Assembly: GCF_003346775.1 (NCBI RefSeq)
Contig: NZ_CP031219.1
Coordinates: 1,488,001 to 1,552,000 of the forward strand
DNA: 64,000 nt
Direction of reading: 5' to 3'
Source: Malaciobacter mytili LMG 24559
Lineage (GTDB): Bacteria; Campylobacterota; Campylobacteria; Campylobacterales; Arcobacteraceae
In this document: positions 45,139-54,623 of the stretch, in pieces
Layout: each line of letters begins with the position of its first letter
Numbering within the stretch: the stretch's first letter is position 1
Position numbers and translations under genes: made by a program
Notes under the pieces: model-generated
Databases searched by the model: none
The model's input: the letters and a program-made list of their open reading frames with translations, nothing else
Told to the model about the DNA's origin: nothing

Positions 45139-45589
45139 AAAGCTTTACAATACTATGGGAAGTGAAGTAGCAGAAGGTTTTACTTGCAAACCTAAAAAAT
45201 TTGATGCAAATAAACCTATTATGCATTTTAAAACTCAACTTTTTATTTGTGATGATGAAAGATGTGGGAAAGCACATAAAGATGAAAATATAGCTGCCAC
45301 ATTAAGAGAAGTAATAAAACAGTTAAATCTAGCAAAAGGTGAAGATAGGATTAAAATAGTTAGAACAGGCTGTTTTGGTGCATGCAGATTTAGAAGTGTT
45401 GCAAATATTTATGAAAATACAAGAATCAATGGAAATAGTAAAAACAATGGAATTTGGCTTAAAAATATTCATAGATATGATATTGAAAAATGGAAGAGAC
45501 TTTTTAAAGCATTAAAAGAGAATATCTCTTTAGATGAAATAGAAGAGTTTGAACAAGTACCTATGAGTGATCCAAGTTTTTATAAATAA
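45128..45589 (+). CDS. [2Fe-2S] thioredoxin-like ferredoxin within the cobalamin operon
   Basis: About 153 aa from ATG at 45128 (in-frame ATGs at 45107 and 45116 would lengthen it). Cysteine pattern FICDDERCG followed by RTGCFGACRF fits the thioredoxin-like 2Fe-2S ferredoxins (C-x4-C...C-x3-C). It overlaps cbiC by 11 nt and its stop shares a base with the cbiD start. Probably an electron carrier or donor for the pathway. With no recognised CbiJ in the window, a link to ring reduction is a speculative possibility. Confidence 0.75.
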   Translation: MENKKLYNTMGSEVAEGFTCKPKKFDANKPIMHFKTQLFICDDERCGKAHKDENIAATLREVIKQLNLAKGEDRIKIVRTGCFGACRFRSVANIYENTRINGNSKNNGIWLKNIHRYDIEKWKRLFKALKENISLDEIEEFEQVPMSDPSFYK

Positions 45590-46605
45590 TGAAAGAGTTA
45601 AGAAAAGGTTATACAACAGGTACACATACTGTTGCTGCATTTAGAAGTTGCTTAGATACTTTTTTAGCAATAAATGAGTCTTGTACAACAAAAACTAATA
45701 AAATAGATAATGATGATTTAGATGTAACAAAAGGGTGTGAGATAGTTGTATCTTTAGATTTTAATAAAGATAATTTTTTATTAAATCCTACTTTTCAAAA
45801 ACCACAAACTTTTCAAAGTGGTTCTAATTATTTAGAAATTTATGCAGGATTAGGAGTTGGTGTAGTCACAAAAAAAGGACTTAAAATTCCCCCTTCATAT
45901 CCTGCAATAAATCCAGCACCCCTTGAAGCAATAAAAGAATATTTTAAAATAAAGACAAAAAAAGTACAAAACTTGCATTTAAAATGTTGTATTAGTGTAA
46001 CAAATGGTCAAGAAATAGCAAAACAGACAGCAAATAGCAAAGTTGGGGTGTTAGAAGGGATTTCCATACTGGGAACAACAGGAATTGTAAAGCCTGTTTC
46101 AAGTTCAGCTTATATTGATTCAGTGAAAACAGAAATTGAGTTTGCAATACAAAATGGATATAAAACTCTATATTTTACTTTAGGAAACTCAGCTTTTAAT
46201 ACAGCTTGCAAAAAAAGCGATAAAGAAGCTATTATTGAAATAGGAAATTTTGTATATGACTCTATAGAACTTGCTGTAAAATTAAAAGCAAAAGAAGTGA
46301 TATTTTTATGTGGTATAGGAAAAATGACAAAGGTTTATCAAGGTTTTAAAAATACCCATAATAGATTTGGAGTAATAGATTTTTCTAAACTACAAGAAGA
46401 TATAAAAAAGAATTTAAAATATGAAGTTGATATTGAAGCAACACTAACTGTAAAAGGTATCTCACAAGAGTTACAAAAAGTTGGTTTATTAGATGAGTTT
46501 TATAAAATGATTACAGAAGAATCAAATAAAAAAATAAAACAATGGTTTAATACTTCAAATGTAAAAGCCATAATATTAGAAGAAAAAGAGGTTTTAGGAT
46601 GGTAA
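45589..46605 (+). CDS. cbiD: Cobalt-precorrin-5B C1-methyltransferase
   Basis: 338 aa. MKELRKGYTTGTHTVAAFRS is the CbiD opening; GLGVGVVTKKGLKIPPSYPAINPAP and GVLEGISILGTTGIVKPVSSSAYIDS are family blocks. Methylates C1 during loss of the two-carbon fragment in the anaerobic route. TAATG overlap with the preceding gene. Confidence 0.93.
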   Translation: MKELRKGYTTGTHTVAAFRSCLDTFLAINESCTTKTNKIDNDDLDVTKGCEIVVSLDFNKDNFLLNPTFQKPQTFQSGSNYLEIYAGLGVGVVTKKGLKIPPSYPAINPAPLEAIKEYFKIKTKKVQNLHLKCCISVTNGQEIAKQTANSKVGVLEGISILGTTGIVKPVSSSAYIDSVKTEIEFAIQNGYKTLYFTLGNSAFNTACKKSDKEAIIEIGNFVYDSIELAVKLKAKEVIFLCGIGKMTKVYQGFKNTHNRFGVIDFSKLQEDIKKNLKYEVDIEATLTVKGISQELQKVGLLDEFYKMITEESNKKIKQWFNTSNVKAIILEEKEVLGW

Positions 46606-47768
46606 CAATAGCTGGAAATGGAATGGGAGATTATGATTTTTCAAATTTGGAAATAGACTTTTGTAAATTTGATAAGATTATTTGTGATGTAAATTTTAAA
46701 GAAAACGCAAAAAATATCCTAAAACTAAAGTATAAAGAAGCAAAAGAGTATATTTTAAAAAACTATAAAAATGAAAATATTTTATATGTAGTTACAGGCT
46801 CACCTTTATTTTTTAGTGCAGGAACTATTTTAGCAAAAGCTTTACCTAAAGAGTATGTAAAACTTATAAATAATATCTCTTGTAAAACTTATTTACTTGA
46901 AAAATTATTTATTAGTGAAAATGATGTAGAAATAGTATCTTTACATGGAAAAAAAGATTTTGATTTATCAAAGTTTTTACAAAATACTTATACTTTTGTA
47001 GTTTGTGATAGTTTTTCTATACAAAGATTAAAAGAAGCACTTAAATACTTTAAAAGTGAGTTTATTAGTACAACTTTGGGTTATAAATTAGGCTTTAAAG
47101 ATGAAATTATAAAAAATATAGAACTTTTATCTTTTGATGAAAACTCTTTAGATTTAACTGCACCTTTTGTGCTTTTAATAAAAAAAGAGTTTAACCCCAC
47201 ACCTTTAATAAGTGAAGATTGCGAATTTGAAACTCAAAGGGGAATGATTACCAAAAAATATAAAAGACAATTAACTTTGCAAAATCTTGATTTAAAACCA
47301 AATGATTTATTATGGGATATAGGAGCAGGAAGTGGAAGTTGCTCTATTGAAGCTTATAAAAGATATAAAGTAAAAACTACACTTTTTGAAAAAAATGAAC
47401 AAAGAGTCGAGTTTATAAAACAAAATCTAACAAATCATTATGTGGTTGATACAAAATTATTTATTGGTGAAGCCCAAGAGTTTTTTGAAAAACTTGAAGA
47501 AAAACCAAATAAAATTTTCTTAGGTGGTGGTGGAGTTGAAGTTATAAAAAAACTTCCATTTTTATATGAGAAACTAGATGAAAATGGCATTATACTTATA
47601 AATGCAATTACACTTAAACACTTAAACTTAATGCTTACAACTTTAAATAATGCAAATATACAGTATGAAATACATTCTCTTTCATTAACAACATATAAAG
47701 GAAATTTAGATTTAGTAGAACCAGAAAGACAACTATTTCAAATAAAAATTAAAAAAGAAACTAAGTAA
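46599..47768 (+). CDS. cbiET: Cobalt-precorrin-7 C5 / precorrin-6B C15-methyltransferase (CbiE-CbiT fusion)
   Basis: 389 aa. N-terminal tetrapyrrole methylase (TIAGNGMGDYDFSN, VVTGSPLFFSAGTIL) corresponds to CbiE. C-terminal Rossmann methyltransferase (PNDLLWDIGAGSGSCSIEAY, IFLGGGGVEVIKKL) corresponds to CbiT, which also decarboxylates. The fusion equals CobL. Overlaps cbiD by 7 nt. The CbiE half is somewhat diverged. Confidence 0.9.
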   Translation: MVTIAGNGMGDYDFSNLEIDFCKFDKIICDVNFKENAKNILKLKYKEAKEYILKNYKNENILYVVTGSPLFFSAGTILAKALPKEYVKLINNISCKTYLLEKLFISENDVEIVSLHGKKDFDLSKFLQNTYTFVVCDSFSIQRLKEALKYFKSEFISTTLGYKLGFKDEIIKNIELLSFDENSLDLTAPFVLLIKKEFNPTPLISEDCEFETQRGMITKKYKRQLTLQNLDLKPNDLLWDIGAGSGSCSIEAYKRYKVKTTLFEKNEQRVEFIKQNLTNHYVVDTKLFIGEAQEFFEKLEEKPNKIFLGGGGVEVIKKLPFLYEKLDENGIILINAITLKHLNLMLTTLNNANIQYEIHSLSLTTYKGNLDLVEPERQLFQIKIKKETK

Positions 47769-47781
47769 AGGATTTTAAAAG

Positions 47782-48528
47782 ATGGTATATTTTGTAGGTG
47801 CTGGGTGTGGAGACCCCCAATTAGTAACAGTAAAAGCTCAAAAAATTTTACAAAATGCAGATGCAGTGCTTTATACAGGCTCTCTTGTACCCAAAGAAGT
47901 TTTATCTTGGTGTAAAGAAGAAGCAATTATACAAGATTCACAAAGTATGAAATATAAAGAAATTTTTGAATTTTTAAAAAAATATAAAGATAAAATAGTA
48001 GCAAGGGTACATACAGGTGACCCTTCAATTTACTCAACAATAGCAAAACAAATAGAGTTTTTGCAACAAGAAAATATAAAATATGAAGTAATTCCAGGAA
48101 TTACCGCAGCTTTTGGAGCAGCTGCTAGTTTAGGAATAGAATATACAATTCCAGGAGTTTCACAAACTATTATTTTATCAAGAGTTGAAGGGAAAACTCC
48201 AAATCCAGAAAATTTAGAAAATATTTTAGCTTGTAAAAACTCTTCTTTGGTTTTTTATCTTTCAATTTTACTTTTAAAAAAATTAAAGAAAAAAGCTTTA
48301 CAGATGGGATATAGTCCTGATACTCCTTGTTGGGTAGTAGAAAAAGCAACTTGGAATGATGAAGCGATTTATAAAGGAACTATTAGTGATATTGAACAAA
48401 AAGTTTCTCATATAAAAGGAGTAGCATTAATATTATTTGGAGATTTTTTAAAACAAGAAGAGACGCAAGAATCACATTTATATGTAAAACCTTTGCAAAA
48501 AGAGTTAAAAGGAAATGATATTGAGTAA
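47782..48528 (+). CDS. cbiF: Precorrin-4 / cobalt-precorrin-4 C11-methyltransferase
   Basis: 248 aa. MVYFVGAGCGDPQLVTVKAQKIL, ADAVLYTGSLVPKEVL, RVHTGDPSIYSTIAKQIEFL and EVIPGITAAFGAAASLGIEYT are highly typical CbiF/CobM motifs. It methylates C11, the substrate for CbiG ring opening. Overlaps cbiG by 14 nt. Confidence 0.94.
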   Translation: MVYFVGAGCGDPQLVTVKAQKILQNADAVLYTGSLVPKEVLSWCKEEAIIQDSQSMKYKEIFEFLKKYKDKIVARVHTGDPSIYSTIAKQIEFLQQENIKYEVIPGITAAFGAAASLGIEYTIPGVSQTIILSRVEGKTPNPENLENILACKNSSLVFYLSILLLKKLKKKALQMGYSPDTPCWVVEKATWNDEAIYKGTISDIEQKVSHIKGVALILFGDFLKQEETQESHLYVKPLQKELKGNDIE

Positions 48529-49537
48529 ATTAAAAATAGCAATTGTTTCTATAAATCAACCAAGTTTAGACTCAGCTTGTAAACTTTTAAACTATTTAGA
48601 AGAGTTTGAAGTGGATATTTATGCAAAAGAAGGGTTAAATCATAATTTAGACAAGCTAATAACTTATGAAAAAATAGATACAGTTTTAGAAGATGGATGG
48701 AAAAAATATGATGCATTTATTTGTATTTTAGCTATGGGGATAGTTGTAAGAAAAATTGCCCCACTATTACAAAGTAAAGCAAGCGATCCAGCAATTATAG
48801 TTATGAGTATGGATTTACTAAAAATAATTCCTTTATTAAGCGGTCATATTGGTGGAGCAAATGAGTTAAGTGAAATAATTGCTTCAAGAATAGAAGGTTG
48901 TATAAACTTTGTATCAACAGCAACAGACCAAACAAATACTTTTGCTTTTGATATTTTTGCTAAAAAAAACAATCTACAAATAGAAAATCTTCACTGTTTA
49001 GCAAAAATTTCAAACTCTTTATTAAATAAAAAAGAGGTTGAAGTAAAGACTTATGAAGGAATATTTAATCAAATTCCAAATAAAAGCAATTTAAAATTAG
49101 TAGAAACTCAAAGTAGTGAATTATGCGTAAATATCACTCCTTTTAGTGATGAGAATCTAACTTTAAAACCAAAGGTTTACTTAGGAATTGGTTGTAATAA
49201 AGCAACAATACTAGAAGAAATAGAAGAGGCTTTTTTACAATTTTTAGAAAAATATAATTTAAAACTAGAACAAATAGCAAATATAGCCTCTTTTAAAGCC
49301 AAAGAGAATGAACAAGGGCTTTTAAACTTTGCTTTAAAATATAACTTTGAAATAAAGTTTTTTAATGAAGAAGAGATAAACTCTTTGCAAAAAGAGTTTT
49401 CAACTTCACAAGCAACAAAGTTTTTTAATATAAAAGGTGTAGCAGAACCTTCATCTATTTTAGTTTCAAAATATAAAGAATTAATTATAAAAAAAGAAGT
49501 TTTCAATAAAAAAATTACAATAGCAGGAGCAGTATAA
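48515..49537 (+). CDS. cbiG: Cobalt-precorrin-5A hydrolase CbiG
   Basis: 340 aa. CbiG N- and central domains (FICILAMGIVVRKIAPLLQSKASDPAIIVMS-type block; LLSGHIGGANELSEIIAS) and a C-terminal domain starting at VYLGIGCNKATILEEIEEAF. It opens the delta-lactone and releases acetaldehyde; its presence marks the anaerobic pathway. Ends 0 nt before cbiH. Confidence 0.93.
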   Translation: MILSKLKIAIVSINQPSLDSACKLLNYLEEFEVDIYAKEGLNHNLDKLITYEKIDTVLEDGWKKYDAFICILAMGIVVRKIAPLLQSKASDPAIIVMSMDLLKIIPLLSGHIGGANELSEIIASRIEGCINFVSTATDQTNTFAFDIFAKKNNLQIENLHCLAKISNSLLNKKEVEVKTYEGIFNQIPNKSNLKLVETQSSELCVNITPFSDENLTLKPKVYLGIGCNKATILEEIEEAFLQFLEKYNLKLEQIANIASFKAKENEQGLLNFALKYNFEIKFFNEEEINSLQKEFSTSQATKFFNIKGVAEPSSILVSKYKELIIKKEVFNKKITIAGAV

Positions 49538-50326
49538 ATGGCAAAAAGATTATATATCGTAAGTTCAGGTGCAGGTGGAACAAGTTATATTACACCAGAA
49601 GCAAAAAAAGCAATAGAGAATAGTGAAGTAATAGTAGCATATAGTAAATATGCAAGGGAATTAAAAGAGTTAATAGAAGGAAAAGAGATTTTTACTTCAG
49701 GGATGACACATGAAATAGAAAGATGTAACCAAGCAATACAGTATGCAAAAGAAGGTAAAACAACTTCAATTATCTCAAATGGAGATACAAATGTATATGG
49801 AATGGCAACACTTATAGTTGAAATTATGGATGAAAAAAACTTATGGGATGAAATAGAACTTATCTCTCTTCCAGGGGTTACTTCATTTTTAGCAGCAGCA
49901 AGTAAAGTAGGAGCACCTGTATCTCAAGATTTTGCTATTATCTCTTTATCTGATAGATTAACAGATATAAATTTAATTGATAAAAGAGTAAAAGCAGCTT
50001 TAGATTGTGATTTTATTATGGGAATATATAATCCAAAATCTAAAAAAAGAATTAAACCATATGAAAATTTCTTAAAAGCTTTAGAAAATGGTTATGAAAA
50101 TAGAATTGCAATAATAGCTACTCATGTGGGAAGAGAAGAAAAAGAGAAAATTACAATAACAACTGCACAAGATTTAATTACACAAGGTATTGAGCACGAA
50201 GCAGTATGTATGTCAACATTGATTATTATTTGTAACTCAAATACAAAACTTACTAAAAATGGTTTGGTTTTAACACCAAGGGGTTATTTAAATAAATATG
50301 ATTTACAAGGAGAGATAAAAGCTTAA
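49538..50326 (+). CDS. cbiH: Precorrin-3B / cobalt-factor III C17-methyltransferase
   Basis: 262 aa. LYIVSSGAGGTSYITPEAKKAIE, TSGMTHEIERCNQAIQYAKEG, TSIISNGDTNVYGMA and LPGVTSFLAAASKVGAPVSQDF match CbiH/CobJ, the ring-contraction enzyme. Last gene of the plus-strand run, followed by a strong terminator. Confidence 0.93.
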   Translation: MAKRLYIVSSGAGGTSYITPEAKKAIENSEVIVAYSKYARELKELIEGKEIFTSGMTHEIERCNQAIQYAKEGKTTSIISNGDTNVYGMATLIVEIMDEKNLWDEIELISLPGVTSFLAAASKVGAPVSQDFAIISLSDRLTDINLIDKRVKAALDCDFIMGIYNPKSKKRIKPYENFLKALENGYENRIAIIATHVGREEKEKITITTAQDLITQGIEHEAVCMSTLIIICNSNTKLTKNGLVLTPRGYLNKYDLQGEIKA

Positions 50327-50337
50327 AGCTTTTATCT
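50313..50337. terminator. Bidirectional terminator after cbiH
   Basis: AGATAAAAGCTT (50313-50324), one A, then the reverse complement AAGCTTTTATCT (50326-50337) followed by TTT. It overlaps the cbiH stop and lies 2 nt from the convergent gene's stop. Confidence 0.8.
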
Positions 50338-50338
50338 T

Positions 50339-51049
50339 TTAAATATGACAACTTAAGATAGTTTTATTTGGATCTACTATATATTCATACCCTAAATAAG
50401 CTATATAAACTCCAAATCCTATTACTACTAATGAAGCGATTTTTATAATAGTGCTTCTTAAAGCAGTTTGTTTAAAAATAGAGACAAAAAAACCTAAAGA
50501 AAAAAGTGCAGGTAAAGTACTTAATCCAAAAATTAACATTACAAAAGCACCCCATAAAGGACTTCCTGTACTAGCAGCAGTTATCGCAAAAACATATACA
50601 AAACCACAAGGTAAAAGTCCATTTAACATTCCAAGTAAATAAAAACTTAATAAAGAATCAGAACCTATTAAAGCTTTAAAACTTTTTTGATACCAAGGCG
50701 ATTTTGAAACCGAGTGTTCTAAGTTTGTTAGAAATTTAATTTTACCACTTAAAGAAAGTCCTACTAAAACCATAAGAGTTCCTGTAGTTAAAAGCAAAAT
50801 ACCACTTGTAAAATTATCAAAAGTAACTACTCCACCCACATATCCAAAAATAAATCCTAATATTACATAAGTAGTGATTCTTCCAAAAGAGTAAAGAATA
50901 TGAGAAAGAGCTTGAAGTTGCTTACTCCAACCACTTTTAACTTTTGTACTTGAATAAGCAACCACAATTCCACCACACATTCCAACACAGTGTCCAAAGG
51001 AACCTAAAAAAGCTATTGTAATAATTGTTATAATACTAACTGTTTCCAT
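50339..51049 (-). CDS. UreH/TauE-SafE-like six-helix membrane protein
   Basis: 236 aa, about six helices. GSFGHCVGMCGGIVVAYS (Cys/Met-rich first helix), LGMLNGLLPCGFVYVF and FGLSTLPALFSLGFF are features of the UreH_2 domain branch of the sulfite exporter TauE/SafE superfamily, whose members near cytochrome oxidase genes handle copper or haem maturation. Start overlaps the NosL-like stop by one base, so it belongs with that operon. Confidence 0.83.
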   Translation of the reverse strand: METVSIITIITIAFLGSFGHCVGMCGGIVVAYSSTKVKSGWSKQLQALSHILYSFGRITTYVILGFIFGYVGGVVTFDNFTSGILLLTTGTLMVLVGLSLSGKIKFLTNLEHSVSKSPWYQKSFKALIGSDSLLSFYLLGMLNGLLPCGFVYVFAITAASTGSPLWGAFVMLIFGLSTLPALFSLGFFVSIFKQTALRSTIIKIASLVVIGFGVYIAYLGYEYIVDPNKTILSCHI

Positions 51050-51552
51050 TATTTACCTAATAGTTTTTGTTTTACATAAGGATCTGTTAAATTTTCACCT
51101 CTTTGCATATATAAAATCACTTGATTAAAGTCTATAAACCCCTCTTGTTTAGCTTCATATGCTCCAAAACCATAAGACATAGGAGTTTTTGCAATTCTAC
51201 TATACCAAGCAGTTTTTCCATCTATATACTTATTTGTATCATGTGAATATACCCAAATAACAGCTTGTTCTTTAAAATCAATTTTTTCTAACCATAAAAC
51301 CATACAACCAACATCATCAAAAAACCAAGTTTTACCCTCAGGAGAGATAACCTGAGCTGAATTTTCCTTTGAAGTAATTGTCATACCACATTGTGTATCT
51401 TGAAAATGGTTTAAAGTAATATCCACAGGAACTTTTGCATTATTTCCCGTATGAATAACAACCATCTTTTTTTGATTTGACATTGATAAAAAGATTGTTA
51501 TAACTATTGCAATTACGATAAATATCATAACTATTGGTATAAGTTTTTTCAT
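51049..51552 (-). CDS. NosL-family copper-binding protein
   Basis: 167 aa. One N-terminal membrane helix (about 5-23), then a NosL domain: DTQCGMTITSK (copper-binding Cys-Gly-Met), WFFDDVGCMVLWLEK and KTPMSYGFGAYEA. NosL delivers Cu(I) to nitrous oxide reductase in denitrifiers; no nosZ is in the window, so the client may be another copper enzyme. Third to last in the operon running from 54598. Confidence 0.86.
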   Translation of the reverse strand: MKKLIPIVMIFIVIAIVITIFLSMSNQKKMVVIHTGNNAKVPVDITLNHFQDTQCGMTITSKENSAQVISPEGKTWFFDDVGCMVLWLEKIDFKEQAVIWVYSHDTNKYIDGKTAWYSRIAKTPMSYGFGAYEAKQEGFIDFNQVILYMQRGENLTDPYVKQKLLGK

Positions 51553-52520
51553 TATAAAAATACTCCATTTTTTAAATAATATATTACTACATATAAAGTG
51601 CAGATAAAAACAAAGATTGTATTAAATATTGTAGAATATTTAAAAGTATAAGCCAACTGTTTTTTAAGTAGAAATTTTAGCACAAAGGAACTTATTGCAT
51701 AAAATACTCCTAAAAATAACATTGACCATAATAAATATCCTATATAGTAATACTCTTTTTGAAGCATACAAAAAGGACACTTATGTGTAGGTAATTGATA
51801 AATATATGTTCCAAAAAACTCCACAACAGATATATAAGCAAGATATAAAAAGATAATATTTACAATAAAAGTAATAAAGGCTTGTTTTGAAATATTTGCC
51901 ATAATTATTAAAAGATAAAATAAATAAAAAAGTATTATAAGTTTTGTTGTATCTAAACCAAAAGGTAAAGAGTTACTTCCTTGTACTCCAAAGATAACAG
52001 AACAACATAAAACTATCTGCTCTAAAGAGATATTTGTAAAATATAAAATATCTAAAATATACTCAATTGCCACAAGAATAAAAATAAATATAAAAAAATA
52101 TAACTTTGTTTTTATATAAGGATAATCTTTTTGTTTTAAATCTTCATTATTTATAATAATCCATATTGAGTTAAAAAATACAATAAATATCTTTAAGGCT
52201 AAAAGTTTTACTCCATATTCATTTGCACTAATTACTCCAGCAGCACACATAGCCCCTGGAACTATATTTGATAGATTATCTATAACATAAGCAAAATAGG
52301 GAATAAGCGCTATTTTTACCACTAAAGCAAAAAAGATTATAAGCATTACTAAATAGGATTTTTTTTCTAATTTATACTGTTTTGGTAAAGTTGAGTTAAA
52401 ATTCCAGTTTTTTAAAATATCAAATACCCAAAAAATAGCAAAAAACTGAAGAACTACTAGGATAGTTTGAGAAACTAAATAGATTATAACTTCATTTGAA
52501 AGTAAAACTTCATTAAACAT
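51552..52520 (-). CDS. Unknown polytopic membrane protein with conserved-looking cysteines
   Basis: 322 aa, about eight helices. Not recognised. Cysteines stand out: PGAMCAAGV near 95, VLCCSVIF near 170 and HKCPFCMLQKEYYYIGYLLW near 250, a CPxC-like pair at a membrane edge. A thiol-redox or metal-handling role fits the NosL neighbour. Overlaps the ATPase gene and NosL by one base each. Confidence 0.7.
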   Translation of the reverse strand: MFNEVLLSNEVIIYLVSQTILVVLQFFAIFWVFDILKNWNFNSTLPKQYKLEKKSYLVMLIIFFALVVKIALIPYFAYVIDNLSNIVPGAMCAAGVISANEYGVKLLALKIFIVFFNSIWIIINNEDLKQKDYPYIKTKLYFFIFIFILVAIEYILDILYFTNISLEQIVLCCSVIFGVQGSNSLPFGLDTTKLIILFYLFYLLIIMANISKQAFITFIVNIIFLYLAYISVVEFFGTYIYQLPTHKCPFCMLQKEYYYIGYLLWSMLFLGVFYAISSFVLKFLLKKQLAYTFKYSTIFNTIFVFICTLYVVIYYLKNGVFL

Positions 52521-53188
52521 TAGATAAGTTTTCCATTTTGCATATTTATTACTTTTGAAATCACCCTACTTTGCTCAAAAATAGAGTCATGTGTAGCAAT
52601 AACTACAGTTTTTCCTAAAGCTTTAAAACTCTCTAAAGCTTCTAAAAATTTCAAAGAATTATCTTTATCCAAATTGGCAGTTGGTTCATCAAAAAGTAAA
52701 ATATTTGCATCACAAACTAAAGCTCTTGCTATTGCTACTCTTTGTTTTTCTCCACCACTTAAATTTGAAACTAATTCCTCTTTTTTATGTACTATATTTG
52801 CAATTTCCAAAGCTTTTAAAACTTTTTGCTCTATTTGTTTTGTATTTAGATTTTGTACAATTAAAGGAGTCATCACATTTTGATAAACATTTAGTGAAGA
52901 TATAAGATTAAAGTCTTGAAAAACATACCCTATTTTTTTATTTCTAAAAAAAGAAGCATGCAAATCAGGAAGTTTTGCTATATGTTCATTATCTACTATT
53001 ATATCCCCACTTGTAGGTTTTTGTAAGCTTGATATTATTGATAATAAAGTTGATTTTCCACTTCCACTTATACCTTTTAAAAGTACAATTTCCTCTTTTT
53101 TTATCTCTAAATTTATATCTTGTAAAGCTATAAACTCATTTTTTTTATTTTGATTAAAAATTTTATAAAGGTTTTTAATTTTTATCAT
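52520..53188 (-). CDS. LolD/MacB-type ABC transporter ATPase
   Basis: 222 aa. Walker A GISGSGKST, signature NLSGGEKQRVAIARAL, Walker B ILLFDEPTANLDK and H-switch VIATHD. VFQDFNLISSLNVYQNVMTPLI is typical of the LolD/MacB/FtsE branch that pairs with FtsX-like permeases, as with the next gene. Start overlaps the permease stop by 4 nt. Confidence 0.9.
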   Translation of the reverse strand: MIKIKNLYKIFNQNKKNEFIALQDINLEIKKEEIVLLKGISGSGKSTLLSIISSLQKPTSGDIIVDNEHIAKLPDLHASFFRNKKIGYVFQDFNLISSLNVYQNVMTPLIVQNLNTKQIEQKVLKALEIANIVHKKEELVSNLSGGEKQRVAIARALVCDANILLFDEPTANLDKDNSLKFLEALESFKALGKTVVIATHDSIFEQSRVISKVINMQNGKLI

Positions 53189-54363
53189 TTTATACTCTTT
53201 ATTACATCAATTGTTGCTATTTTCCAAACAGGAAATAAAACCACACATAAAAAAGGCACTATATAAAAAATAAATAGTGTAATTATAGAACCAATTGAAA
53301 TATAAGGTGTAAGTTCATAAGAGATTTCTAAATTTGAATAGCCTAAAAAAATATTTATTAAAAATGGTGCTTTTGCTATAAAAATATATAAAAAAGCTAA
53401 AATTACTCCAAAACTAAAAGAGAAAAAAGCAACTAAAAAGTTTTCAAATACTTTTAATTTTAAAATATCTTTTATACTCCATCCCACTGCTTTTAGTATG
53501 GCTATTTCTTTTTTATCACTTGAATTTATCATTGAATATCTTTGATAAAGTACAAGTAAAAAAGTTATAATTGATACAATATATAAAATTAGAAAAATAC
53601 CTGTTTTATAACTAAAAAGATTTAAATAGTAAGATTTTATCTCATCTTTTGAAATAACTCTTAAATTATCCTCTTTTAAAATCAATTCAACTTTAGCATT
53701 TGGTCTTTCTAAGTCATTTGGAACATTTAAAGCAATATCTGTAGCTTTATATTCACCAACACCTAAAATAATCTTAGCCAACTCTTTTGGCATAATAATC
53801 ATATCATTTGAAAGTAAAGAAGTAGTATCATCTAAACTATCATAAATTTCAATTTCAAGTGATTCATTTAAAGGTGTAGTAAAAATATAACTTTTAAAAT
53901 ATTTATATTTATCAAAAAGTTTTTTAACTCCACTCCCAATAATCATATACTCTTTTTCTAAAAACTTTTCCATATTAAGTTTTTTTGTTAAAGAGAGTAG
54001 AGTTTTACTATTTTGCTCTTCAAAAAAATCCACACCAACAATAGTAAAACTCTGCTTTAAAGGTTTAAAATAGTATTTCCCATAAACTCTAGTTGTTACA
54101 TTACTAACACCTAAAACTGACTCTATTTTTTCAACCATTGAAATATCAATATCCACAACCTGCCCTGCTTTCATCTTTTGCACAATAAAATCAGGTTGTG
54201 AATTAATAGTAGCTAAAATATCTTTTGAAATAGAATTGGAAATAAACATCACTGAAGTTAAAATAAAAACTAAAAGCGTTGAAATTATAAAAATAGCAAT
54301 ATGCTTGCTTCTGTGGGTAAAAAGTAATAAAAATAAAAAATTATAAAAAGATTTATTTAGCAT
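53185..54363 (-). CDS. FtsX/MacB-like ABC transporter permease
   Basis: About 392 aa. ATG at 54363 with SD GGAT is preferred to the frame-start at 54444, because the latter lies inside the upstream small gene. One N-terminal helix (IAIFIISTLLVFILTSVMF), a large periplasmic loop (about 55-260) and three C-terminal helices with the KKEIAILKAVGWSIKDILKLKVFE FtsX signature. Works with the LolD-like ATPase, likely mechanotransmission rather than classical import. Confidence 0.88.
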   Translation of the reverse strand: MLNKSFYNFLFLLLFTHRSKHIAIFIISTLLVFILTSVMFISNSISKDILATINSQPDFIVQKMKAGQVVDIDISMVEKIESVLGVSNVTTRVYGKYYFKPLKQSFTIVGVDFFEEQNSKTLLSLTKKLNMEKFLEKEYMIIGSGVKKLFDKYKYFKSYIFTTPLNESLEIEIYDSLDDTTSLLSNDMIIMPKELAKIILGVGEYKATDIALNVPNDLERPNAKVELILKEDNLRVISKDEIKSYYLNLFSYKTGIFLILYIVSIITFLLVLYQRYSMINSSDKKEIAILKAVGWSIKDILKLKVFENFLVAFFSFSFGVILAFLYIFIAKAPFLINIFLGYSNLEISYELTPYISIGSIITLFIFYIVPFLCVVLFPVWKIATIDVIKSIK

Positions 54364-54598
54364 AGATAAAATCCATATGGTTAGTATTTTTATGAAATAA
54401 AAAAGCTCTATTTTGAAGTTGTGTATTATTTTCGTTATAACCATTTGAAAAAGAGATATTTAAACTCTTTGTAGAAATAACTAAATTATTTAATTTTATA
54501 TATTTTTCTTGTTTATTATAGCTATATGAATAATAAAAAATAAAAAGAAAGCTTATAAAAATTGTAAAAAATATCGTAAAAAAAGTTTTTAAAATCAT
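54353..54598 (-). CDS. Small membrane-anchored protein, 81 aa, heading the NosL/ABC operon
   Basis: Not recognised. N-terminal helix (MILKTFFTIFFTIFISFLFIFYY) and a polar asparagine-rich tail (NGYNENNTQLQNRAFLFHKN). No obvious SD, but its stop overlaps the permease ATG by 11 nt, so it is likely expressed with that gene. It may be a small subunit or periplasmic-facing partner. Confidence 0.6.
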   Translation of the reverse strand: MILKTFFTIFFTIFISFLFIFYYSYSYNKQEKYIKLNNLVISTKSLNISFSNGYNENNTQLQNRAFLFHKNTNHMDFIYAK

Positions 54599-54623
54599 TG
54601 TAATATATTATTTAAAGTTTAGT

